This document shows, in pieces, positions 8,655 to 17,957 of a DNA stretch of 60,717 nucleotides (position 1 is its first letter; the number at the start of each line of letters is the position of its first letter). The stretch is taken from positions 1-60,717 of the forward strand of contig NZ_QUDO01000024.1 in the NCBI RefSeq assembly GCF_003477525.1, read 5' to 3'. The stretch comes from Ruminococcus sp. AF41-9. Its GTDB lineage: Bacteria > Bacillota > Clostridia > Lachnospirales > Lachnospiraceae. The translations under genes and the position numbers were made by a program. The notes beneath the pieces were generated by a model, which made no database searches, was not told the DNA's origin, and was given only the letters and a program-made list of their open reading frames with translations.

Positions 8655-8836
8655 CAGTCTCCGGCAGAGAGCACCTGCTTACTGCTTTATCATCTTTACT
8701 TCACTTTCTTTATGATCTTCGCCTGATCATTTCCATGCCATTTACTTCCATGCCTGTCATATCCACACTTGTCACTTCCATACCAGTTCGGACACTATTC
8801 AAACACTGACCACACACAAATCACATCAGAAAAAAA

Positions 8837-9298
8837 TTACTCCATCTCTCTAACAATCTTACGAACCGGCAGCACAAATGTCGGAGACACAGATAACTCA
8901 TCAATGCCCATCTGCACAAAACGCTCTGTCATCGTAGTATCCGCACCAAGCTCACCACAGATACCAGCCCAGATACCCTCTTTATGCGCATTATCAATAA
9001 CCATCTGGATCATACGAATCACTGCCTCATGATGAGAATCATAAATATTGTCAAGTTTAGCATTCTGACGGTCGATCGCCAGTGTATACTGTGTCAGGTC
9101 ATTCGTACCGATACTGAAGAAATCAACCTCTTTCGCAAGAAGATCACTGATCATAACAGCAGCCGGAGTCTCGATCATAACACCCTGCTCCACATCATCC
9201 TTAAACGGAATTCCCTGCTCTGTCAGCTCCTTCTTCACCTCTGCAACGATCGCCTTGATCTGCTTCACCTCTGTCACAGAAATGATCATCGGATACAT
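8837..9298 (-). CDS. ptsI: PTS enzyme I (PtsI), C-terminal fragment after a frameshift
   Basis: Carries the end of the PEP-binding barrel of enzyme I: MYPMIISV, the signature DFFSIGTNDLTQYTLA, and GICGELGAD with the active-site Cys. It normally continues from the fragment at 9286-10452. Adding one G next to the C at 9312 (plus strand) turns the junction into the expected RASMFGNISIMYPM, so the gene is one base short. The ATG at 9298 is an internal Met, not a start. Confidence 0.88.
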   Translation of the reverse strand: MYPMIISVTEVKQIKAIVAEVKKELTEQGIPFKDDVEQGVMIETPAAVMISDLLAKEVDFFSIGTNDLTQYTLAIDRQNAKLDNIYDSHHEAVIRMIQMVIDNAHKEGIWAGICGELGADTTMTERFVQMGIDELSVSPTFVLPVRKIVREME

Positions 9299-10452
9299 AA
9301 TGGAAATATTTCAAACATACTTGCTCTGAACAGCGCACGAAGCTGAGTCTTAAACACCTCCGGTCTGTCCAGACAGATACGGATCGCACGATAACCCATA
9401 GCCGGGTTCTCCTCATGTGCCATATCAAAATAATCAATCTGCTTGTCAGCACCGATATCCAGTGTACGGATAATCACCTTCTTACCAGCCATATTCTGTG
9501 CTACTGCCTTATAAATCTGGAACTGCTCTTCCTCTGTCGGATAATTATCCTTCTCCAGATAAATAAACTCACTTCTGAAAAGACCGATACCCTCTGCATC
9601 ATTTGCCAGAACACTCGCCACATCACCTGTACTTCCGATATTTGCATACAGATGAATCTTATGACCGCTCTTTGTCTCAGTTGTCTTACCCTTTAATTCC
9701 TTAAGCATTGCTCTCTGGCGTAATTCCTCATCCTTCTGATCCTGATATTTCTTTAAAGTTTCTGCATCCGGATCAACGATAAGAGAACCATTCTTACCAT
9801 CTACGACAGCCATCTTTCCATTCATGCTGTCATCATATTCAATGTTGATCAGCGCCGGAATATTCATGGTTCTTGCCAGAATTGCTGTATGGGAGTTAGA
9901 AGAACCCTTTCTTGTAACAAAAGCAAGAACTTTATTCTTATCCATCTGTACGGTCTCACTCGGAGCCAGATCCTCTGCCACAACGATAGAAGGTTCTGCT
10001 GCATCCATCTCTCCCTCATCATGTCCGGATAACACACGAACCAGACGGTCAGAAATATCCTTCACGTCTGCTGCTCTTGCTTTCATGTAATCATCGTCCA
10101 TCTGTGCAAACATGTCTGCAAAATTATCACCTGTAGTAGCTACTGCATACTCTGCATTAACACTCTCTGTACGGATGATATTATCTACAGAATCCAGATA
10201 GTCTTCATCATCCAGCATCATCTGATGTACTTCAAAAATAGCAGCTCCGGATTCTCCAACCTCCTGAAGTGCCTTATCATACAGTTTCTGAAGCTGTGCA
10301 ACTGCTTTCTCTTTTGCTTCCTGCACACGTGCGATCTCAGCCTCCGGGTCTGCCACCTTTGTACGCTTTACACTTGTGTCTGCTTTCTGCAGAATAGAAA
10401 TCTTACCAATTGCGATTCCGGAAAATACGGACTTTCCTTCTAATACTCTCAT
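9286..10452 (-). CDS. ptsI: PTS enzyme I (phosphoenolpyruvate-protein phosphotransferase), N-terminal fragment
   Basis: Enzyme I takes phosphate from PEP and passes it to HPr, the first step of PTS sugar uptake. This fragment has the helical HPr-binding domain, the phospho-His domain with RKGSSNSHTAILAR (His188 is the phosphorylated residue), and the start of the PEP barrel (EGIGLFRSEF, MGYRAIR). It stops early after LRALFRASM because of a one-base deletion at about 9312; the remainder is at 8837-9298. Placed 53 bases after HPr, the usual ptsH-ptsI order. Full length would be about 540 residues, normal for the family. Confidence 0.93.
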   Translation of the reverse strand: MRVLEGKSVFSGIAIGKISILQKADTSVKRTKVADPEAEIARVQEAKEKAVAQLQKLYDKALQEVGESGAAIFEVHQMMLDDEDYLDSVDNIIRTESVNAEYAVATTGDNFADMFAQMDDDYMKARAADVKDISDRLVRVLSGHDEGEMDAAEPSIVVAEDLAPSETVQMDKNKVLAFVTRKGSSNSHTAILARTMNIPALINIEYDDSMNGKMAVVDGKNGSLIVDPDAETLKKYQDQKDEELRQRAMLKELKGKTTETKSGHKIHLYANIGSTGDVASVLANDAEGIGLFRSEFIYLEKDNYPTEEEQFQIYKAVAQNMAGKKVIIRTLDIGADKQIDYFDMAHEENPAMGYRAIRICLDRPEVFKTQLRALFRASMFEIFPLCIR

Positions 10453-10505
10453 TACTCTGACTCTCCTTAATTAAAGATTATGGTAACTGTTCGGTATCCT
10501 CACAG

Positions 10506-10763
10506 TTACAGATTCTGTTTAAAAAAGTTTTTCATCACTTCGGCATCTGCGGTTTCATTCTCGCCTTCCACCTGCACAGTGATCTTGTCATTCTTCTTAA
10601 CAGCAAGATTCATGACACTGAAGATCCTCTTCGCATCCCCACTCTTTGCTCCCTTGATAATGGTGATGTTACTTGTCAGTCTGCCGGCTTCCTGCACAAG
10701 AAGTCCCCCTGGCCTCGCATGTATTCCAAGTTCATCTCTGATAACATAAGTAAATGATACCAT
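10506..10763 (-). CDS. ptsH: Phosphocarrier protein HPr, lacking the regulatory Ser46
   Basis: 85 residues, full length for HPr. The active-site GIHARP is at 13-18, with His15 as phosphoryl carrier from enzyme I. The ATG at 10763 has AAGGAGG about eight bases upstream. Aligned without gaps on Bacillus HPr, position 46 (the HPr kinase Ser in a K-S-I-M-G-V-M motif) is Arg (AKRIFSVM), and Ala after HARP is Gly. It should therefore work in sugar transport but not be Ser-phosphorylated for CcpA-type catabolite repression. Co-transcribed with ptsI. Confidence 0.93.
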   Translation of the reverse strand: MVSFTYVIRDELGIHARPGGLLVQEAGRLTSNITIIKGAKSGDAKRIFSVMNLAVKKNDKITVQVEGENETADAEVMKNFFKQNL

Positions 10764-10807
10764 ACACAAACCTCCTTCTGTATACATACTTCTCTTTGAG
10801 ATAACCT

Positions 10808-10813
10808 ATTATA
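10808..10813 (-). promoter_or_regulatory. Probable -10 box of the ptsH-ptsI promoter
   Basis: TATAAT on the minus strand, 45 bases upstream of the HPr start and inside the gap after the MacB-like permease. No good -35 is visible at 17 bp, so the assignment is tentative. Confidence 0.35.
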
Positions 10814-10893
10814 GCACAACCTGCTTCCAGACTTCCATCCTTTTTTTACTTTTTAGACAAAATTTAAGTTCTTTTTTTGACATTTTCACGGAT

Positions 10894-11979
10894 TTAATTC
10901 TGCTCCACTGGAAAATCCTTCCCTCGCCTTCCTCTGTCAGAGATTCTGTCATATCCCTTTTCATATACTTTCCACAACAAATACAGAAAACAGGAACCCC
11001 CTCCTGCACAAACCGTTTTCCCGCCAAGAATCATACCTTCCGTCTGGGATACCGTCTTCGGAAGCATCAGATACAGCTTAAATTCTGCCACAGCCTGATC
11101 CACCTTTTCTTTCCAGAACCCAAAGTCAGACCACCTTGACGGAATCCATCCCTCCGGCCAGGTCAGATGTGTAAAAAGAAGCCAGACCACCGTCCCTGCC
11201 ATTACACTGTACAGCAGGTTGCAGAACCAGTACTCTGCATCTTTCACTGTATAGTTCTTTTTTTCTCTGCTTATTTCCGTCCACAGACTGCCAGAAAGAA
11301 CCGCCGGAAGCAGCAGTAATGCCGCCAGTCCTGCATTTTTCGGTAAAGTCGAGGATACCACAGTTCCCTGAAGTCCGTATTTCATCAGAAATCCGTTCAC
11401 TGTACTTTCTTCGGTTTCTCCATTTCTCCTTCTGATAAACAAACGATTATAAAAAAGTTCCGTCTCGGTATCATCCGCAGAAGCCGCCCCGAAAACCAGA
11501 ATTTTCTGCCCCCAGTCCGCAACTTTCCTGACAGTATAAGTACGTCCCTGAAACAGAATCTGACCACCCGGAACCTTATTGCCAAAGAGCTCCCAGGCAG
11601 TTGCACCATCAATCACGCAGCCATCCGGATCACCTTCTGTCAGAGCTGCTGCCTGCCAGTCATACCCTGCGGGATTTCCCTTAAGATACACAGTCATTGC
11701 CTGTGCCTGCCGGTTTCCTTCTTTCGCAGAAATCTCCCTCAACCCTGCATCTGCATAAAAACATACATCATAAGGCTTCTCACTTTTTCTTTCCTGCTTC
11801 AGGATATTTTCTGCTCCTTTCCTGTCAGGATAAGCTGCGGACAGAAACACCGATACTGCTGTATCATTTCTGATCTGCACATAATTATAGACTCCCAGAA
11901 AATAAATACAGAAAATAATCAGCCACACAGTCAGAGTACCGGCTTTCCTTAAAAAGGCACTCTGACTTCTGACACTCAT
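10894..11979 (-). CDS. MacB-like ABC transporter permease subunit (FtsX/MacB_PCD type)
   Basis: 361 residues. One N-terminal transmembrane helix (GTLTVWLIIFCIYFLGVY), an extracytoplasmic domain of about 190 residues with the MacB periplasmic-core look (CVIDGATAWELFGNKVPGG, GRTYTVRKVADWG), then three hydrophobic segments. This is the topology of MacB/FtsX-family permeases, which move substrates by mechanotransmission with an ATPase and an adaptor. The start overlaps the adaptor stop by ATGA. No ATPase gene is in this operon. Last gene of the 18.6-10.9 kb operon. Family call moderate because the C-terminal FtsX motif is weak. Confidence 0.65.
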   Translation of the reverse strand: MSVRSQSAFLRKAGTLTVWLIIFCIYFLGVYNYVQIRNDTAVSVFLSAAYPDRKGAENILKQERKSEKPYDVCFYADAGLREISAKEGNRQAQAMTVYLKGNPAGYDWQAAALTEGDPDGCVIDGATAWELFGNKVPGGQILFQGRTYTVRKVADWGQKILVFGAASADDTETELFYNRLFIRRRNGETEESTVNGFLMKYGLQGTVVSSTLPKNAGLAALLLLPAVLSGSLWTEISREKKNYTVKDAEYWFCNLLYSVMAGTVVWLLFTHLTWPEGWIPSRWSDFGFWKEKVDQAVAEFKLYLMLPKTVSQTEGMILGGKTVCAGGGSCFLYLLWKVYEKGYDRISDRGRRGKDFPVEQN

Positions 11980-13499
11980 TCCTCCAGCAGCCTGATCCGG
12001 CTGCCGCTGCTGATCTCTCTGTCACTGGAAGTCACGATTTTCTGGTCACTTGATAAATCCCCGTTCTCCAGCGCAGCAGTGGAAGAATTTTTATCTTTCA
12101 CATTCACATACGTTTTTCGCGCTACCAGTACCTCACCCAGGACGGTGTTCTGTGTATCTGTCACATAAACATAGTATCTGCCATTTTCCTCATACAATGC
12201 GCTCAGCGGAACACAGACATTAAAAGGACCTGCATCCTGAGAAATTGTAAATTCCGCAGTATCTCCTATGGAAAGAGTTCCCTCCGGTACCTGTACAGAA
12301 AGAATGTACTGATTTTCATTACTGCTGTCCTCTTTCACAGACTCCACTTTCGCTCCTGTAATCTCTTTTTCATCCGCACCTTTTAAAATTACCTCTCCGC
12401 CACTCTTTATGTATTTCAGATCATCTTTGCTGACCTCTGCCTGAAACCGAAAGGTTCCTTTGGATTCATAAAGGACAACCGCAGCTTCCGCTCCTGTCTG
12501 GCTTCCTGTCACTGCACTCAGACTCTTTATCACACCATCACAGGGTGCTTTCACTTTTCCCTTTCGTGCCAGCACTTTCTGCAACGTTTCCAGATCTTTC
12601 TGCGCAGTCTCAAGTTCCGCCTGCGTATTCTCCAGCGTGGAATCCGAAGCATCACCGATCTGCGTATCCCGGATTGCCTGCTCTGCTGACTGAAGTTCTT
12701 TTCTGCGGCTGAGCATGGCTTCATTGACCGCCTCCTCTTTCGCCCGGATATCATCAATCAATGCCTGCTCCTGAGAATTGTCCTGCGCATTCGAATTGTC
12801 GCCGTTTCCTGATGTATTTTTATTCCCTTCGCCATCTGGGCGATCCGTATTTCCGGAATCATCGGAGTTCTCCGGATCATCTGTATTCCCGAAATCGTCT
12901 GTATTTCCCGGATCATCAAACTCGCTGGAATCACTGAACTTCTCCTCATCCGGTATCTTATCCTGTACGTCATTCTGCGCCGCATCCCGCTGTGCGTAAT
13001 AATCCTGAAGCTTCTGTCTGGCTATGGCTGCCTCATTCTGTGCCGCCTGCACACTGTAATTTCCGCTGGAAACCGCACTGTTATAATTTTCCTGTGCATC
13101 TGAAAACTCATTATGTCTCTTCTGCTGATTCACAGACTCTGCACTGATCAGATCATTGATCTTCCCCTGCAGAACATCTATGGCATCCTGTTTTTCCTTT
13201 ATGGTTTTTTTTAGATATTTTACAGAAAACTTCAGCAGCGCATCCCCTTTTTTCACATTCTGTCCTTCCTGCACATAAACCTGCTCCACCTTCTGTCCCT
13301 CCTGGGTAAAAACTGCCCGTTCTCTGGTTCCCATCACTTTACCTGTGCCGGTCACCTCATGCGTGATCACCTGATTCTGAGCTGTTTTTGTCTCTACCTG
13401 TGCTACATTCACCGAATCTGCCGCCCTGGACAGAAAAGTAAACAAAAGCATCAGGGCAAAAAATCCTGCCAGAATTTTTATCAGTTTTATTTTCTTCAT
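11976..13499 (-). CDS. HlyD/MacA-type membrane-fusion adaptor
   Basis: Membrane adaptor with N-terminal anchor (KLIKILAGFFALMLLF), lipoyl half-motif (VYVQEGQNVKKGDALLKF), a long coiled-coil hairpin, the second lipoyl half (KGKVKAPCDGVIKSL), and beta-barrel domains. The hairpin tip carries an acidic Asn/Asp/Gly-rich insertion (runs such as DDFGNTDDPENSDDSG). In Gram-positives such adaptors assist MacB-type exporters or shape the extracellular side. The start at 13499 is chosen because MKKIKLIK is a typical N-terminus with AGAGGA upstream; the frame extends 61 codons further into the permease gene. Lies between the sugar-type permeases and a MacB-like permease. Confidence 0.82.
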   Translation of the reverse strand: MKKIKLIKILAGFFALMLLFTFLSRAADSVNVAQVETKTAQNQVITHEVTGTGKVMGTRERAVFTQEGQKVEQVYVQEGQNVKKGDALLKFSVKYLKKTIKEKQDAIDVLQGKINDLISAESVNQQKRHNEFSDAQENYNSAVSSGNYSVQAAQNEAAIARQKLQDYYAQRDAAQNDVQDKIPDEEKFSDSSEFDDPGNTDDFGNTDDPENSDDSGNTDRPDGEGNKNTSGNGDNSNAQDNSQEQALIDDIRAKEEAVNEAMLSRRKELQSAEQAIRDTQIGDASDSTLENTQAELETAQKDLETLQKVLARKGKVKAPCDGVIKSLSAVTGSQTGAEAAVVLYESKGTFRFQAEVSKDDLKYIKSGGEVILKGADEKEITGAKVESVKEDSSNENQYILSVQVPEGTLSIGDTAEFTISQDAGPFNVCVPLSALYEENGRYYVYVTDTQNTVLGEVLVARKTYVNVKDKNSSTAALENGDLSSDQKIVTSSDREISSGSRIRLLEE

Positions 13500-13525
13500 A
13501 GATAAATCCTCTCGTTTCTGTCGCT

Positions 13526-14413
13526 CTATTCCTTGATTGCCGTGGATATAATCCCTTGTTCCAGATAATCCTGCCCTGCCAGAAAAACGATCACTGCCGG
13601 GATCAGAACCAGAACAGATACCGCAAATGCCTTTCCCGTCTGGGACATATCGATCTGTGGAAGGTACAGAGACAGCGGCCACAGACTTTTGGTCTTCAAA
13701 AATGCCATTGGCTGTTCGATCAGATTCCAGTATTCCAGAAATCCCAGAACCAGTGCCGAAATGATACCCGCAGAACCCAGAGGGATTCCGATTCTGATAA
13801 AAATAAGCAGCTCACCCGCCCCGTCCAGTCGCGCAGATTCCATCAGTGCCTCCGGAATACTCTCAAAGAAACGATACATGATAAAAACCGGAAACGTGGA
13901 AAAGGCCGCCGGAAGAATAATCCCCCACAGATGATCCAGAAGTTTCATCTGATCCAGAACCAGATAATTACTGAGCATCATTACCTGAAAGGGCATCATC
14001 ATCAATGCCACATAGATCATAAACAGCAGATTTTTTCCCGGAAAACGATATCTGGCAAATCCCCACGCTGCCGGTACTCCCACCAGGATCTGCCCTGCCA
14101 GAACTCCGACAGTAATCTTTACGGAATTCCAGAACATCACAAAAAACTCCGTAGAATCCAGCAGGACTTTCACATAGGATCTCAGCGTCGGATAAAGCGG
14201 AAGTACTCTCCAGAATACATAACTGACTGCCTGACCGGAAGCAGATCCACTGTCTGCTATCAGTACCGCCCCCAGAAGCTCATTTAATTCCTTCTGCCCC
14301 ATCAGTGATCCTGTAACTGAAAAAAATACCGGAAATACTGCCACCAGTGCAAGGAGTACAAGGAGCAGGCTTCCTATCTTCCTGATACGGAATATCTGCA
14401 TAACTTTTCTCAT
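13526..14413 (-). CDS. Carbohydrate ABC transporter permease (MalG-type)
   Basis: Inner-membrane subunit of a sugar-type ABC importer. Six predicted hydrophobic segments and the cytoplasmic EAA loop (ALMESARLDGAGELLIF) that docks with the ATPase. The start at 14413 overlaps the stop of the preceding permease (ATGA), which implies translational coupling; GGCGGGG lies just upstream. No ATPase is encoded nearby, so a shared MsmK-type ATPase elsewhere is likely. Confidence 0.87.
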   Translation of the reverse strand: MRKVMQIFRIRKIGSLLLVLLALVAVFPVFFSVTGSLMGQKELNELLGAVLIADSGSASGQAVSYVFWRVLPLYPTLRSYVKVLLDSTEFFVMFWNSVKITVGVLAGQILVGVPAAWGFARYRFPGKNLLFMIYVALMMMPFQVMMLSNYLVLDQMKLLDHLWGIILPAAFSTFPVFIMYRFFESIPEALMESARLDGAGELLIFIRIGIPLGSAGIISALVLGFLEYWNLIEQPMAFLKTKSLWPLSLYLPQIDMSQTGKAFAVSVLVLIPAVIVFLAGQDYLEQGIISTAIKE

Positions 14414-15354
14414 TCTGCCCCGCCTTTCCCCCAGGCTTTCCACAATCCCAGGATCAGCAGAAAAATCACCAGTCCGGTCACCACTGCCGCAGCCGACATC
14501 TTATCCAGCGACAGGTCCCTGTACCAGTTGTTAAACAGATGCTGAAGCAGATACATTTTTTCCTGCGGATAATCACCGGCCACCAGATATGCCTCACGGA
14601 AAACCTTAAATGCATTGAGTACAGAAAGTACCACGATCGTAAAAAGGGACGGGAGCAGATTCGGGAGTGTGATCTTCGTAAAACATTTCCACTCCCCTGC
14701 CCCGTCCACTTTTGCTGCCTCGTAAAGTGCCGCCGGAATGGCAGACAATCCTGCCATCCAGAGCACTACATCATATCCAAGATTTCTCCATATATAACTG
14801 ATCACCAGTACATAAAAGGAAGCACCTGTATTCATCCAGTCAGTCGTCTGAACAGATAACATATGAAGCAGGTGATTCCATAAGCCCTGATCGTCAAACA
14901 GCAGTCTCCACAGAAGTACCACTGATGCTACAGGGATTGCCATTGGCAGAAGAAAGAAACTTTTCAGAATCTGCGTAAATCTTTTCTGCCCTGCAAGCAG
15001 GACTGCTATGATCAGAGACAATACCACCAGCAGCGGCACACACACTCCGAAGAACCGAAGTGTGTTGCCTGCTGCCAGACGAAACGCTTTGTTTGCAAAT
15101 ATCGTCCTGTAGTTCTCTATCCCCACAAATTCTCCATTCACTGCCCCGCAAAAAGATCTGCGGATCACATCCACATACGGGATTAGCCAGAAAATGCAGA
15201 CACCTGCAAAACTCGGAAGAATAAAAGCCAGACCTTTTTCTGTATTTCTGAAAGCTACACATCTTCTGCGATTTCGTTTCCGACTAAACAGCAAATCTGA
15301 TTTTGCGTTCCGTTTCTCTGTTAAAGATAAGTGTTCTTTTAAATTAATCTTCAT
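14410..15354 (-). CDS. Carbohydrate ABC transporter permease (MalF/UgpA-type)
   Basis: 314 residues; partner of the MalG-type permease. About six hydrophobic segments and the EAA motif ALYEAAKVDGAGEWKCF. The N-terminus is basic (FSRKRNRRR). Located 50 bases downstream of the solute-binding protein gene and overlapping the next permease. Substrate not deducible; the family moves oligosaccharides or glycerol-phosphates. Confidence 0.88.
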   Translation of the reverse strand: MKINLKEHLSLTEKRNAKSDLLFSRKRNRRRCVAFRNTEKGLAFILPSFAGVCIFWLIPYVDVIRRSFCGAVNGEFVGIENYRTIFANKAFRLAAGNTLRFFGVCVPLLVVLSLIIAVLLAGQKRFTQILKSFFLLPMAIPVASVVLLWRLLFDDQGLWNHLLHMLSVQTTDWMNTGASFYVLVISYIWRNLGYDVVLWMAGLSAIPAALYEAAKVDGAGEWKCFTKITLPNLLPSLFTIVVLSVLNAFKVFREAYLVAGDYPQEKMYLLQHLFNNWYRDLSLDKMSAAAVVTGLVIFLLILGLWKAWGKGGAE

Positions 15355-15404
15355 TCTCTTAAACTCCCTTACCTTGCAGTGTTGGGTAAGCAGCAGACAG
15401 CCGC

Positions 15405-17873
15405 TTATTCAGATAAATACAGATTTACTTCCTGCATGATCTCTTTCACAGCATCATCCAGCCCCGTTTCTCCATTGAGGTATTTCTCACCGGATTCCGT
15501 TACTGCACTTCGGATGATCTGATTACTCTTTGCAGGTACAGTAAGTGTTTTTCCCAGATCCATGATGTTCTGTATTGCTTCATCTTCCGGAATAATCTCG
15601 TCCATCACAAACTGTTTGATATTACCATCTCCCGTATCATAAGAGGTTCCGATCGAGCCAATGGTATCTCCACTGGATTTTCCCATTTTCCAGTAAGCCA
15701 TATCTTCATAAACCTTGCTGTTTACAGCCAGTCCTTCATCATTGCTTGCTCTCTGGGATTCCTCTTCAAACAGGAACTTTACGAACTTCTCTGCCGCTTC
15801 TTTTTCAGATGCCTTTGCACTGATTCCCACAATGCTCCTTGGATAGAAACAATTCTCGCTTTGTCCGTTCAGAAGTCTGTAATCCAGATCCGGATCTACT
15901 TTTTTTGCAGAATCCAGATACACCAGACCCTCCGGTGAAAGCAGACCGCCTGCCACCACTGTATTGACTTTTACAAGCAGATCCGTTATCGATCCTGCAA
16001 TATTTGTATATCCGGAACGATCTGAATTCGCCCAGTCATCACCCATCTGGTAAGCTTTCTTTGTCTCTTCTATCGCATCCTTCTGAGTCTGCCAGATCCT
16101 GTTTACCTGCTCCAGATATTCTTTCAGTGCATCTTCTTTGAGGGTTCCGTCCTCGTTCATCCATGCCGGTGTACTATTGTCTATGGTTCCCTGTATCAGC
16201 CAGGACGGTGATATGGAAAAAGAGCTGAAAAATTTCAGTTTTCCATAGCTGTCTTTCTGGCTTTCCGCTGCATCAGCCTCTGTTGTCAGATCCGTAATTC
16301 CGGCGATGATATCCTTATTTCCCTCTATCATCGGAATGCCGAACTTGACAGGCATGGTATAAATGCTTCCATCCTCTTTTGTATATGCATCTTTGATATT
16401 TGGCAGGATATCTTCGTCTTTTAATACCCCGCTTAAATCCTCCAGCATTCCTCTCTCTATATAGGTATCCTCTGAAATTCCATCCAGTAGCAGAACATCC
16501 GGTCCTGTTCCGGCCATGATCTCTGTATTGAGCACTTTCAGCGCATCCGTATCTGTGACGGAATCATCTCCTGACATTCCCGCCTCAATATTCACATAAA
16601 TATCCGGATATTTTTTCTGGAAAAGCACTGCTGCCTGTTTTATGAAGTTACTGTCTTTCAGGGAATAAACTGTCAGCTCTGTATCCGGTGTCGTTGGGGT
16701 ATCTTTGGAATATACATAGGAATAAATTCTGATATCCTCGCCTGCATTACAGCCCACATAGAAATTTCCATCGCTGTCCTGTCCCCATGCTACAGTTCCT
16801 GTATCCGGTGAACTGAGCGAATTCAAGGAACCATCGATTATCTGTTCCACTGTGCTGCCTCCCAGAACATATCTGTAAACACCGGTATGATCAATATAAA
16901 AAAGGCTGTTATCCTCATCTCCCTTTAAGAACATAAGCGGAAAACTGCTGGTTGTTGTCCAGTTGACATCCTGCTCATCAGACTGGATCTGCTCTGTAAG
17001 CGCGCTGATATTGTCCAGTGGTTTTCCAGTATCCAGATCATATCCGTGAAGAGTCTGATCCTGAATGGTAAACAACATTTTTCCTGCTGTTCCGATAAAA
17101 TCAACATTGATTCCTTCCTCATATCTTCTCACCAGACTTCCATCTGAAGGATTGATCTCTGCTACGCCATTATCGGGATCTACGATAAGAACTGTCCCAT
17201 TCTCTGTGAAACATGCCTGAAATGTATAGGAAGACTGAAGCGTATCTCCGGTATCAACTTTCTGTACATTTCCATCAGGGGAAAGATAGAAAAATTCCAT
17301 TTTCAGGTTGTCATACGCAGAATCCTCTTCCCCACTGTCGGCTGTTGTCTGTGCATTTTCATTGTCCCTGTCAGGAGACAGATCTGCCCCGACAAGTATA
17401 CTTCCATCCGCTGCTGCAGAGACAACGCTGATATATTCTCCCAGATTCTCCTTAAGCCCCAACAGTTCTTCCAGACTTTTTCCATTCGTCCAGGTTTCTC
17501 CATTATCTGCAGAATCTGCTGCATAATAACAGTTATCTGCTGTACTGTAATAAACCATGCGCAATGCACCTGAGTCGAGTACTTTGACATCTCTCAGAAA
17601 CTGGCTGTTTTCAGGTACTGTAAGATCATTTTCCAGAAAACGTCCCATTGCTTTTGTGCTCTCATCTTTTGTTTTTTTACCATCTGAATTGTCAGTATTT
17701 ACATTCACAAGATCTGCTGTATCTGCATTTCCTGCCTGATTGCTGCTTCCTGTTTTTCCTTTGCTTCCGGAATTTTTTCCATCTGCACCGCCACATCCGG
17801 CAAACAGGCTACCAGTAAGTGCGATCACTCCGGCAACGGCGATTCCCTGTTTCCATCTTTTTATTTTTCTCAT
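15405..17873 (-). CDS. Large extracellular solute-binding lipoprotein with N-terminal propeller-like region
   Basis: About 822 residues, twice the usual size. Lipoprotein signal ending in GSLFAGCGG. Residues ~75-400 look like a beta-propeller or sialidase-like repeat region (Asp-box-like SADNGETW, repeated GTVLIVDPDNG, DSDGNFYVGC). From about 400 on it is a family 1 solute-binding protein (TELTVYSLKDSNFIKQAAVLF, TGPDVLLLDGI, SIYTMPVKFGIPM, VNTVVAGGLL). The start at 17873 has GGAGGT upstream. It lies between the response regulator and the two permeases, so it probably delivers or senses the substrate of this system. The fusion of propeller and binding protein is the odd feature. Confidence 0.82.
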   Translation of the reverse strand: MRKIKRWKQGIAVAGVIALTGSLFAGCGGADGKNSGSKGKTGSSNQAGNADTADLVNVNTDNSDGKKTKDESTKAMGRFLENDLTVPENSQFLRDVKVLDSGALRMVYYSTADNCYYAADSADNGETWTNGKSLEELLGLKENLGEYISVVSAAADGSILVGADLSPDRDNENAQTTADSGEEDSAYDNLKMEFFYLSPDGNVQKVDTGDTLQSSYTFQACFTENGTVLIVDPDNGVAEINPSDGSLVRRYEEGINVDFIGTAGKMLFTIQDQTLHGYDLDTGKPLDNISALTEQIQSDEQDVNWTTTSSFPLMFLKGDEDNSLFYIDHTGVYRYVLGGSTVEQIIDGSLNSLSSPDTGTVAWGQDSDGNFYVGCNAGEDIRIYSYVYSKDTPTTPDTELTVYSLKDSNFIKQAAVLFQKKYPDIYVNIEAGMSGDDSVTDTDALKVLNTEIMAGTGPDVLLLDGISEDTYIERGMLEDLSGVLKDEDILPNIKDAYTKEDGSIYTMPVKFGIPMIEGNKDIIAGITDLTTEADAAESQKDSYGKLKFFSSFSISPSWLIQGTIDNSTPAWMNEDGTLKEDALKEYLEQVNRIWQTQKDAIEETKKAYQMGDDWANSDRSGYTNIAGSITDLLVKVNTVVAGGLLSPEGLVYLDSAKKVDPDLDYRLLNGQSENCFYPRSIVGISAKASEKEAAEKFVKFLFEEESQRASNDEGLAVNSKVYEDMAYWKMGKSSGDTIGSIGTSYDTGDGNIKQFVMDEIIPEDEAIQNIMDLGKTLTVPAKSNQIIRSAVTESGEKYLNGETGLDDAVKEIMQEVNLYLSE

Positions 17874-17957
17874 ATCAGGATATACCTCCATGTTTTTATT
17901 TTCTTTCTGTCCCTCTCAGGATAAATGGATTGTAACAGGCAAATCTCTAAACTTTCT

